From the NCBI RefSeq assembly GCF_007992075.1, contig NZ_BJZO01000029.1, positions 1 to 47,527 on the forward strand: 47,527 nt of DNA, given 5' to 3'. Numbering within the stretch: the first letter of the stretch is position 1; each line of letters begins with the position of its first letter. Origin of the DNA: Pararhodospirillum oryzae (lineage in GTDB: Bacteria; Pseudomonadota; Alphaproteobacteria; Rhodospirillales; Rhodospirillaceae). The notes under the pieces are model-generated. The model was not told the origin of the DNA and ran no database searches. It saw only the letters and a list, made by a program, of their open reading frames with translations. The translations under genes and the position numbers were made by a program. This document shows positions 35,101 through 47,100 of the stretch, piece by piece.

Positions 35101-38100
35101 CAAGGTGTCGTGGCCCGTGCCGCCGCTCAGGGTATCGGCGCCCGATCCGCCTTCCAGCCGGTCGTCGCCCCCATCGCCGCTCAGGCTGTCGGCCCCGGTT
35201 CCGCCGTCCAGCACGTCGGCCCCGTCGAGGCCCGACAAGGTGTCGTTGCCCGCGCCGCCCATCAGCACGTTCGCCTCGGCGTTGCCGGTCATGGTATCGC
35301 CCCCGGCACCACCCCAGGCGTTTTCGATGCTGATCAGGGTATCGGACGTGATGGCCGATCCGCTGGCCCGCCCGGTGGTCAGGTTCACGATCACCGAATG
35401 AACCGCGTCCGAGTAGTCCACCCAGTCGGATCCCGCGCCACCGTCCAGACTGTCGTTGCCGGCGCCGCCCGACAGCGTGTCGGAGCCTTCGCCACCTTCC
35501 AAAGTGTTGGCGCCGTCCGCCCCCACCAGCCAGTCATCGCCGCTGCCGCCAACCGCGTTCTGGATCCCCACCAGGGTGTCGTCGCCCACGTCGGTGCCCC
35601 CGCTGGCGAAGCCGACCGTATAGCTACTAACGTCGGTGTAGGCGCCCATGGCCGACAAGACCACGTGCACGCTGGTCGAGACCCCGGAATAATCCACGGT
35701 GTTGGTCCCGGCACCGCCGACCAGGACATTGCGGTTGCCATCGCCCGCCAAGGTGTCGTTGCCGGAACCGGCCTCGATGTTTTCGATTTCCGACAGGGCA
35801 TCGGTCCCGATGGTGCCGCCCGAGGCCTGATGGGCGCGCAACGACACGCTCAAGTTCCCGGTTTCGGCGCTGTAATCGACCCAGTCCGCCCCGTCGCCAC
35901 CGATCAGGGTGTCATCGCCCAGACCACCGACCAGGGTATCGCTGCCTTCCCCACCGTCCAGCCTGTCGGCGCCGGCGCCCCCTTCCAGCCGGTTGAAGCC
36001 CGCGTCGCCCACCAAGGTGTCGGCGCCCGACCCGCCCCGCATATTCTCGATACCGATCAGGGTCTGGCCATCCAGGGTTGCTCCGATCCCCGCGCCTTGC
36101 GCGCTGAAATCCACCCAGTCGATGCCGTCGCCGCCGATCAGGGTGTCGGCTCCGCCGCCGCCCGACAAGGTGTCGCTGCCGGCACCGCCCATGAGCACGT
36201 TCGCCTCGGTGTTGCCGGTCAGGACATCATCCCCCGACCCGCCAGCGGCGTTTTCAATGCTGATCAGGGTATCGGACGTGATGGCCGGTCCGCTGGCCCG
36301 CCCGGTGGTCAGGTTCACGGAAACGCCCGCCGTATCGTCGCCGTAGTCGGCCCAGTCGGATCCGGCCCCGCCGTCCAGGATGTCGTTGCCGGCCCCACCC
36401 GACAGGCGGTTATCCAGGCTGTCGCCGGTCAGGGAATCGTTGCCCTGGCCCCCGGCCAGGTTCTCGATGCCTTGCAAGGTGTCGGTGCCGCCCGACCCGT
36501 CGTTCGCCAGGCCGGTGACCAGCGACGCGACAACGGCGCCGCTAGCGTCGCTGAAATCGGCCCAGTCGCTGCCCGCGCCTCCCAGCAGCAGATCGTCGCC
36601 GCCGCCGCCCGCCAGCCGGTTGTCGCCCGCGCCGCCGCTCAGGGTGTCATCGCCCCAGCCGCCGCGCACGTTCTCGATGCTCACCAGGGTATCGGTCCCG
36701 ACCGCTTCGCCGGTGGCATGCCCAACCTCCAGCAACACGGTCACGCCGGTTTCATCGTCGCTGTAATCGGCCCAGTCGGATCCGGCGCCGCCATTCAGGC
36801 TGTCGTTGCCGGCGCCGCCCGCCAGGACATTGGCGCCGTCGTCGCCGATCAAGGTGTCGTCGCCGCTGCCACCGCGCAGGTTTTCGATGCCGTCCAGGAC
36901 ATCGGTCCCGATGTCTCCGCCTTCGGCGGTTCTGTCGGCCAGAGAGGCCAGAACACCCGCCGCATCGTCGCCATAGTCCGCCCAGTCCACCCCGTCGCCA
37001 CCCACGAGGCTGTCGGACCCGCCCAGGCCGCGCAGGATGTCGTTGCCCGCGCCCCCTTCCAGGGTATTGGCGCCGCTGTCGCCTTCCAAGGTATCGTCGC
37101 CGCTACCGCCGCGCAGGGCATCGATCTCGCTCAGGCTGTCTGAACCCGTTTTTTCACCGGAGGCGGCGCCCGTTGTCAGCGAGGCATCCACCCCGGCGGT
37201 ATCGTCGCTGTAGTCGGCCCAGTCGGTGCCGGTACCCCCGGTCAGGGTATCATCGCCCGCGCCCCCCATAAGAATGGAACTGCCGTCCCCACCCGACAGG
37301 ATGTCGTTGCCGGCCCCCCCTACCAGAATGTTCCCGTCGCTATTGCCGTGGATGGTGTCGTCATAGTCGCTGCCTTGGAGGTTCTCGATTTGAATGAGAA
37401 GGCAGATTTCGTCTCCACTACCGATGGTCGCCGAGAAACCAGGATCATTATACCCCTCATAATTATAACCCACCGTAGCGTTAACCGCTCCGTTGGCGCC
37501 CGAGAAATCAGCCCAGTCAATCCCGTCGCCACCCCACAGGGTGTCGCTGCCCTCGCCGCCCACCAGGGTGTCATTACCCTCGCCGCCTCCCAGATAATTG
37601 TTGCCGCTGTCGCCAACCAGGAAGTCGTTGCCCGAACCACCGCGAATATTCTCGATGCTGTCCAGGGAATCCGTGCCGATGGCCGTCCCTTGGGCCAGTT
37701 TCGTCTCCAGCGAAGCGGTGATGTCGCAATGTTCAAACTCGTAAGAGGCCCAATCCGACCCGTCGCCGCCGTTCAGGGTGTCGTCGCCGGCCCCCCCTGA
37801 CAGGGTGTCATCGCCGGTGCCACCCGACAGGCTGTCGTCGCCCCCGCCGCCGAACAAAGTGTCGTTGCCCGCCTCGCCACGCAGCACGTTTTCGCGCGTA
37901 TCGCCGGACACAATGTCGTCGCCCGCGCCGCCGGCCGCATTCTCGATCCCGCTCAGGAAATCGACGTCGTTGGACGCGGAGCCAACCCCCGTGCCTTGGA
38001 ACAGGTCAATATTCACGCCGCCGGCGTCGTAGCCGTAGCTGACCCAGTCCACTCCTTCGCCACCCACAAGGGTATCGTTCCCCAGGCCCCCCGACAGGGT

Positions 38101-41100
38101 GTCGGAGCCCAAGCCACCCCGCAGCACGTTGGCGTTGTCATCCCCCATCAGGCTGTCATTGCCGGCGCCGCCGGCGACGTTTTCAATCCCCGACAGGGTA
38201 TCGCTCCCCACGCCCGCGCCCACGGCATTGGCGCCGGACACGATCCTCAGGTCCACGGACACCGCCGACATCTGGGCCGAATAGTCCGCCCAGTCGGAGC
38301 CATCCCCGCCCACCAGGGTATCGTTCCCCAAGCCGCCCGACAGGGTGTCGTCGCCATCCCCGCCCGACAGGCTGTCGTTGCCGCCCCCGCCCTCCAGGAT
38401 GTTGTCGCCCCAGTTCCCCTCCACGGTATCATTCCCCGCGCCGCCGCGCAGGTTGGTGATTGTGCTCAAGAAATCGGCGCCGATCCCCAGGGGGCTATTG
38501 ACGTTTTCGGTGGCCGTGCCCAGCTCCAGGGAGGCGGTGAACCCGACCGTATCGGCGCTGTAATCAACCCAGTCCCGGCCCCCGGAGCCTCCCTCCAGGG
38601 TATCGTCGCCCGCGCCGCCGGTCAGGGTATCGTCGCCCGCGCGGCCATCCAGCAACGCCCCGCTGCCCCCGGCAACCAGAAGGTCGCCACCCCAGCCGCC
38701 GATCACGGCTTCGATCCCGTTCAAGGAATCGGTGCCGATCCCCGCGCCGCTGGCCGTGCCCTGGTCGAGGCGGATCGTCAGGGCGCCGGTTTGCGCGCTG
38801 TAATCGGCCGTGTCGTTTCCCTCTCCGCCGATCAGGGTGTCGTTGCCCAGGCCGCCCACGAAGCGGTCGTCACCGTCGCCGCCCGAAAGGCTGTCGGCCC
38901 CCGATCCGCCGATCAGGATGTCGTCGCCCGCGCCCGCGTCCAGGGTGTCGTTGCCTTCCCCGCCCGAAAGGCTGTCGTTGCCGCTGGCGGCGATCAGGAT
39001 ATCGTTGCCCCGGCCGCCGTCCAAGGTGTCGCTGCCGCCGCCCCCGGAAAGGCTGTCGGCGCCGGCCCCGCCCAGCAGGGTTTCATCGCCGGTTGATCCC
39101 TCCAGGGTGTCGTCGCCGCGCCCTCCCAACAGACCTTCGATGCTGCTCAGGGAATCGGTGCCGGTGTCGGTGGTGACAAGCCCCGTGGCCAGCGATCCGG
39201 TGATGTTCCCCGTTTCATCGACATACAGGGCCCAGTCGGTGCCGTCGCCGCCGGAAAGGCTGTCGGCGCCGATCCCGCCCATCAGGGTGTCGTCACCGCC
39301 CCCGCCCGACAGGGTGTCGGCGCCGGCGTTGCCGACCAGAACGTTGCCGAAGGTATCGTCGCCGGTCAGCACATCGTCACCATGGCCGCCGGCCACGTTT
39401 TCAATCTCCCGCACGCGGTCGAAGCCAACCTCATCGCCCCCGGCATTGTCGCCAGAGGTATTCGACAGGTCCACGTGCACGGCCGAGGTCAGAGCCGAAT
39501 AGTCCACCCAGTCAATGCCGGCCCCGCCCGACAGGGTATCGTTGCCCGCGCCGCCCGACAGGGTATCGGACCCAACGCCACCCGACAGGGAATCGTCGCC
39601 GTCGTCGCCGCTCAGAAGGTCGTCGCCAAACCCACCCGCCAGGATATCGTTGCCCGCGCCGCCTTCCAGGGTGTCGTTGCCGCCCAGGATCGTCCCGGCG
39701 CTATCGTCGCCCAGCAGGATATCGTCGCAGTCGCCGCCTTGCAGGCTGTCATCGCCGGTGCCACCGCTCAGGCTGTCGTTACCCGACGAGGCACTCAAAA
39801 CGTCGTCGCCCGCGCCCCCGTCCAGGGTGTCGGCGCCGTCGCCGCCTTGCAGCGTGTCGGCGCCATCACCGCCTTCAAGCCGGTCCTCACCCAGGCCGCC
39901 GCCGTCCAGGCTGTCGTCGCCGGTGCCGCCCCTCAGGGTATCGGCATCGGCACCGCCCACCAGGGCGTCGTTGCCCGCCCCGCCGTCCAGCTGGTTGAGG
40001 CCGTTCCCGCCCATCAGGCTGTCGTCGCCGGCGCCGCCCATCAGGACGTTATCCAGGCCGTCGCCGATCAGGGTATCGTTGCCGCTACCGCCCAGGACAT
40101 TCTCGATCCCGGCCAGGGTATCGGTTTCGCTCACCACCCCGCCTTCGACCGCGCGGGAGGTGGTGGCGCAGCCGTTTTCCAGGTCCACGGTCACGGCGTT
40201 CGTGGCCTCGGCATACGACACCCAGTCGTTGCCGTTCCCGCCGTCCAGGAAATCATTACCCGAGCCGCCGCTCAGGGTGTCGTCTCCCGCGCCGCCGGTC
40301 AGGGAGTCCGCCCCGGCCCCGCCGTCCAGGAAATCATTTCCGTCGCCCCCCGTCAGGGTGTCGGCCCCGGCGTATCCGAACAGGGTCGCATCAGACCCGA
40401 TCTCGGTCACGACATCATTGTCGGGGGACCCATACCAGGAGTTCACATCGACACCCTCGTTTTCCACCCTGAACCTGTCCAAGGTGAGGGTGGTCTGGAT
40501 GTAAATTACGCCCGGTCCAGCATTAAATTCGTAATAACTCAACCCTTTGTAGGATACCTCGTGGGTATAGACCCCGAACGGCTGACCGTCCGTCACGCTT
40601 CCGGTCACCGTGTCGTCGCCATCGCCTTGGATGTACAGCTCCAAGCCGCCGAAAGCGTCCCACCAACTCGCGCCATCATCGCCCAGAACCAGTTGGTTGG
40701 CGCCGTCGCCCAGGTGGATGGCCTCCATGCCGGAAAGGTTGCCCGACAAGGTGCCGATGGTCACGGCCTGGCCGCCTTGCACCCGCAAGACGTCGAAGCC
40801 TCCTCCGCCATCCAGGGTATCGCCGCTATCCGACCACACCAAGGTGTCGTCGCCCGCGCCGCCCGACAAGCAGTCGTCGCCCGCGCCACCGTCCAGAAGG
40901 TCGGCGCCGCCCTCGCCCGCCAGGACATTGGCGTTGTCGTCGCCGATCAGGGTGTCGTCGCCGGAACCACCGGACACATCCTCGATGCTCGTCAGGGAAT
41001 CCTCGCCAATGGCGCGGCCCCGGGCATAGCCATCGTTCAGGTTGACTTCGACACCCAGGCTGTCGTGCGTGTAATCCGCCGTGTCGGTACCCTCGCCGCC

Positions 41101-44100
41101 CGACAGGGTGTCGGCGTCAGCCCCGCCGGTCAGGGTGTCGGCCCCCTCGCCGCCATCCAGGACATTGTCGCCGTCACCGCCCGACAAGACATCATCGCCG
41201 GCGCCGCCCGACAGGGTGTCATCGCCCAGGCCGCCCACCAGGGTATCGTCGTTATCCCCGCCCGACAGACTGTCGGCGCCTGCGCCCCCGTCCAGGCTGT
41301 CGGGGCCGATTCCGCCGTCCAGGGTATCGTTGCCCGCTTCGCCAAGCAGGGTATCGTTGCCCGAGCCGCCCGACAGGCTGTCATCGCCCGCGCCGCCCCA
41401 GATCTGATTATCCCCGCTGCTGCCCACCAGGGTGTCGGCACCCGAGCCACCGATGGCGCTGGCGACGTTAGACAGGATGTCGTTCCCGATGGCCGCGCCG
41501 CTGGCCCAGCCTTGCTGTTCGGCGCCGGCCAGATGCACCTCGACCCCGGCGCTGTCGCGGGAATAATCCACGAGGTTCGAATAGCTGGTCCCGTGGAAGG
41601 TGTCGTCGCCGCCCAGCCCCACGAAGGTGGCGTCGCCGTCCGCGATCAGGAGATCGTCGAGAGCGGTTCCCTCCAGCAGCCCGGCGCCCTTCACCAAGGT
41701 GCCGTTCAAGAAGCCTTCCAGGACAACGCCGCCTTGGATGTACAGGGCCTGAGTGGGATCGTCGCGATCGACGAACCACCCGTAGGTCTCGCCGTCGGTG
41801 CCGACCACGTCGCCCTGCCAGGCCCAGCTCGCGGCGCCCGTCACCGTGTCGTCGGATCCACCCCGGATGTACAAGGTGCTGTTGAAGGCATTGGCGTCCC
41901 AGTCGCTGGCCGACCCCACGCTCAGGCTGGTACCGCCTTCCAGTTCGATCACATCGATATATTCAAAGGTGGAATTGCCGGTCAACGACACCGTCGCATT
42001 GGCCCCGACCCGCAGGACATCCACGTCGCTCGACTGATAATCGGAATCGCTGCCGCTGTAGACGCCCTCGCCCGACCACACCAAGGTGTCGTTGCCGGCC
42101 CCGCCGTGGAGCTTCTGGTCCAGGCCGTCGCCGGCGTCCAGCAGGTCGTCGCCCTCGCCCCCCGACAAGGTGTCGTTGCCCGCGCCGCCTACCAGGATAT
42201 TCGCCCCCGCACCGCCGATGAGAACGTCACCGCCCGTGCCGCCGCGCACGTTCGCGATATCGATCAGGGTATCGTTTCCGACCTCGTCGCCACCGCTGGC
42301 CACGCCGGTTTGCCCGCTCAGGTCCACCGTTACCGGGTTTTCCGCGTCGGAATAGTCGGCCCAGGTGCCGCTTTCCGCCGATCCGCCGGTCAGGGTGTCA
42401 TCGCCGGCGCCGCCCGACAGGGTGTCGGCGCCCAGGCTGCCGGTCAGGCTGTCGTTGCCGTCCTCCCCTTGCAGCAGGTCGCCCTGCCCTCCCTGGCCCG
42501 CGATCAGAACGTCGTTGCCGGCACCGCCCATCAAGGTATTGTGGCCCAGATCCCCGCCGGTCAGGGTGTCGTCGCCGTCGCCCCCCAACAGGGTATCGTT
42601 GCCCGACGACTGGCTAACGGCGTCGGCGTTGCCGCCGAACAAGATGTCGTTGCCGTCCCCCCCCGACAGGCTGTCGTCGCCCGAACCACCATCCAGGCTG
42701 TCGTCGCCGCCCAGACCCGAGAGGGTATCGTTGCCGGCGTTGCCATACAGCGAGTCAGCGTATTCGGTACCGCTGTGGTCGTCGTTGTCCGAGGTTCCGA
42801 TGTACGTCTCGCCCACGCTCAACCCATCCAGGGTGATCGTGGTCTGGATGTAAAGACGGGCGCCATTGGGACCCACGAACTCCCGGTAGGTATTGCCGTT
42901 TTCCGAAACCTGGGACTGATACACCCAGTCAACCCCGCCGGTCACGGTGTCGTCGCCCGAGCCTTCGATGTACAAGGTGTTCCCAGAGCCCAGCATCCAG
43001 GTGTTGGAGGCGCCAAGATCCAGGCTGTTGGTCCCGTCCCCCAGGCGCAGGACATCGATATTCTGAAGCGTGGTGCTGCTCAGCTCGGCGGCATCGATCG
43101 CAACGCCCCCTTCGACCAGCACGACATCGTGATCGGCGCCCTTGTTGCTGTCATCCGAACCGATATAAAGGTCGTGCGTGTCGCTCCACATCAAGACATC
43201 GTTGCCGGCTCCACCGTTCAGGATATCGTTGCCGGCTCCGCCGCTCAGCGTGTCATCGCCGCCGCCGCCCGACAGGCTGTCGTCGCCCGCGCCGCCCAGA
43301 ACGAACTCGTTGCCACCGGCGCCGTTCAGGGTGTCGTTGCCCGAGCCCAGGCGAACCCGTTCGATCCCGAACAGGATGTCGGTGCCGATGCCGGTCCCGG
43401 TCGCCTGCTGGTATGAGGTGCCGACGGAACTAAGCAGGATGCCGTTCGTGTCGTCGCCATAGTCGGCCCAGTCGATGCCGCCCTCGCCCCACAGGTTATC
43501 ATCGCCGGCCCCGCCGCTCAGCGTGTCATCGCCGTCGCCGCCATACAGGTAGTCGTCGCCGGCCCCGCCGCTCAGGGAATCGGCGCCGCCATCGCCATTC
43601 AAGGTGTCGTTGCCGTCCTCGCCGAACAGGGTATCGTCGCCGGCGCCGCCCGACAGGCTGTCATTGCCCGCGCCCCCCAGAACGAACTCGTTGCCACTAC
43701 CGCCGTCCAGGGTGTCGTTGCCCGACCCCAGGCGAATCCGCTCGATCCCCTCCAAGGTGTCGGCGTCGGCGCCGGCCTCGGTGCCGGTTGCCAGGTACTG
43801 CGTGCCGGTGAAATCAAGCAGGATGTCTTTTGTCTCGGCGCCGTAGTCGGCCCAGTCGATGCCATCGCCTCCGATCAGGCGATCGTTGCCGGCCCCGCCC
43901 GAAAGGGTATCGTCGCCGGCGCCGCCCGACAGGGTATCGGCCCCCGCGTCCCCCAGCAGGGTGTCGTTGCCCAGACCGCCGTCCAGGAAATCGTTGCCGT
44001 CGCCGCCCGACAGGGAATCGTCGCCTTCGTCGCCCATCAGGCGATCATCGGCGTCGCCGCCCGACAGGATGTCGTTGTCGTACCCGCCCGACAGGGTGTC

Positions 44101-47100
44101 GTTGCCGTCGTCGCCGAACAGGGTATCGTTGCCCAAGCCGCCCGACAGGCTGTCGTGGCCGGTCCCGCCCGAAAGGGAATCGTCGCCGATCTCGCCCCGC
44201 AGGGTGTCGTCGCCGTCGCCACCATCCAGGGTATCGTTGCCGGCGCCGCCCGAGAGGCTGTCGTCGCCGTCGCCGCCCAGCAGGGTATCGTCGCCCGCGT
44301 CACCCGACAGGCTGTCATTGCCCGCGCCGCCGGAAAGCGAGTCGTCCTGGTCGCCCCCCGACAAGATATCGTTGCCGACGTCGCCGTACAGGGTATCCCA
44401 GCCGGCTCCCCCCGACAGGGTATCGTTGCCCAGGCCGCCGGTCAGGGTATCACTGCCGTCCTCGCCGTACAGGCGGTCGTCGCCGGCGCCTCCCGACAGA
44501 GAATCACCCTGCGCACCACCCCACAGGGTGTCATTGCCGTCGCCACCATCCAGGGTATCGTTGCCATCACCCCCCGAGAGGCTGTCGTTGCCCAGGCCGC
44601 CGGCCATGACGTTATCGTAGATGTCACCCGCCAGGGTGTCGGCGCCCAGGCCCCCCAGGACATTCCTGAAGTTGGCCAGGGTATCGACGCCGCCGCCGCC
44701 CGACACCGTGCCCCGGCCGGCGGTCAGATCAACGATCACACCGGCGTTTTCGGCCGAATAATCCACCCGGTTGATGCCGCCGCCGCCGTCCAGGCTGTCG
44801 TTGCCCGCGCCACCCGACAAGGTGTCGTTGCCGCTGCCGCCCGCCAGGGTGTCGTTGCCGCCGCCCCCGAACAGGCGGTTGTCGCCGTCGTCGCCGGTCA
44901 GGCTGTCGGCGCCCATGCCGCCGATCAGGCCTTCGATGCTGATCAGGGTGTCGGTGCCGATGCCGGCGCCGCTGGCGGTGCCGGTGGCCAGAGAAGCCGT
45001 CACCGCGCCGGTGGCATCCGAGAAATCGGCCCAGTCGTTGCCGGTGCCGCCGTCCAGGGTGTCGTTGCCCAGGCCGCCTTGAAGCGTGTCGTTGCCATCG
45101 CCGCCCGACAGGCTGTCGGCGGCCCCCAGGCCCTTCAGCAGGTCATCGCCCGCGCCGCCCGACAGGGTATCCGGCCCGCCGCCGCCGGTCAGGGTATCAT
45201 TGCCCGACGTGCCGTTCAGGGTTTGCCCCGCCACCGCGCGGAACCCGATGAAGGTGCCGATGGACGTGAGCAGGTTAACGGTCACGCCGCTGTCGGCCGT
45301 GGTGAACGAGTAATAGCTTTGGTGATCGGTCGCGTTGACCACCACGCCTTCGTAGGTCCAGCCCCCGGTCGAGAACGGATGGGCCACCACCGTGTCGTCC
45401 CCGTCGCCGGTGACCCACAGCGTGTTGCCAAACACCGAGGCCCAGGCGGCCTGGCTGTCGATGATCAAGGTGTTGGCCGACCCGGTTTCCAGTTCGATGC
45501 GGTCCAGGTAGGCCGAATTGGTCTGCCAGGTCTGGCTCAGGTCCAAGGTCAGGCCGCCCGCGACCCGCAACGTGTCGATCTCGGTTTGGGCCGTCAGGGT
45601 ATCGCTGATCCCGGGGGAGTGCCCGAGGTACTGATCGGCCCCTTCCGACCACACCAGCACATCGTTGCCCGCGCCGCCCACCAGGGTATCGGTTCCGGCC
45701 CCGCCGATCAGGGTATCGTCGCCCGCGTCGCCCGACAGCACGTCGTTGCCCGCGCCACCGATCAGGATGTCGTTGTCGTCCCCCCCGTACAGGCGGTCGT
45801 CTCCGGTTCCGCCCGACAGCGTGTCGTCGCCCGCGTCGCCGGAGAGGCTGTCGGCGCCCGCTCCGCCTTCCAGAATGTTGGCGCCGCTGTTGCCCGCAAG
45901 GGTATCGTTGCCAGACCCGCCCCGAAGGTTGGCGATGTTGCTGAGTTGATCCGTGCCGATGCCGGTGCCGGTGGCCGTGCCGTCCAGGGTCGCGCTAACC
46001 GCCAGGGTCTGGTCGCTGTAATCAACCCAGTTGCCAACCGATCCCGCGCCGCCGTCCAAGGTGTCGTCGCCCAGGCCGCCCGACAGGGTATCGCTGCCCG
46101 CGCCGCCGATCAGGGTGTCGTCGCCATCGCCCCCGCTCAACCAGTCGTTGCCCGCGCCACCCGACAGGCTGTCGTTGCCCGCGCCCCCCGAAAGGGAATC
46201 ATTCCCACCCATGCCGTCCAGGATGTCGTCGCCGGCGCCGCCGTCCAGGGTATCGTTGCGGATGTCGCCCGACAGGGAATCGCCGCCCCCAAGGCCGTGC
46301 AGAATGTAGGGCACCGCCGTGCCGCCGTAGGTGGCGGTGGTGATCCCCGTTCCCACCAGGCTGTCGTTGCCGATGCTTCCCGATTGCTCGTGCACCGTGG
46401 TGTCGGGCAGGCCCACAAGGGTGACACCGAGCGCGACCTGGACCGTGTCCGTCCCATTGATGAACGTGTTGTAAACCTGGGTGCCCACCGTCGCGCGCCC
46501 GACGAACGTCCAGGCGAGCGAACCGGTTACCGTGTCGGTGCCGCCGCCATCGATCCACAGCGTGTTGCCGCCAAAGACCGAAGCCCAGGTGGACGATCCG
46601 CCCAGGGTCAGCGCCGCGCCGCCAGCCAGGCGAATGCCGTCCAGGTTGGCCGACCCGGCCGCGCACCAAGTCGTGCCCAGATTGAGGGAGTCCCCGGAAG
46701 AAATCTGAAGGATGTCTTTTTGTTCCAGGGCCGACACCGCGTCGTCGGCCCCCAGGTACACGTCCTGCGCATCGGAATAGATCAGAACATCGTTGCCGGC
46801 GCCGCCGACCAGGGTATCCGCCCCGGCCCCGCCATACAGAACGTCGTCGCCCTGGGCGCCGATCAGGCGGTTGTCGGCCGCGTTGCCGGTAAGGGTGTCG
46901 TTGCCGGCACCGGCGCGCACATGCTCGATGCCGCTCAGAACGTCGGTATCGATTTCCGGACCCGTGGCCCGGCCGGTTTGCAGGTTGACGGCAATGCCGT
47001 TCGAGGTTGAGGAATAAATGATCCAGTCATTGACGCTGGTATCGCTGGTCGCCGTGCCGCCGTAGTAGGTATCGTTGCCCGCGCCCGAGCCACCCACCAG

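Larger units (their letters stand above)
35090..40400 (-). repeat. Longest uninterrupted RTX/WADYS array
   Basis: Over 5.3 kb the protein consists only of calcium-type nonapeptides and WADYS modules. Each WADYS module begins [12 protein letters not shown], then V.V.L.TG.ASG...GTDTL..IEN, and returns to GGSGNDTL. At DNA level the 27-bp period is visible, but third positions vary, so most copies are old. Confidence 0.8.

Noticed and set aside
39382..43416. Very long plus-strand open frame (1,344 codons), with others at 34648-37143 and 44155-47010, antisense to the giant gene
   Set aside because: Their repetitive products ([10 protein letters not shown]...) mirror the Gly/Asp repeat codons of the minus-strand RTX gene. 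GC-rich 27-bp repeats keep stops out of the antisense frame. No ribosome sites or real protein features were seen.
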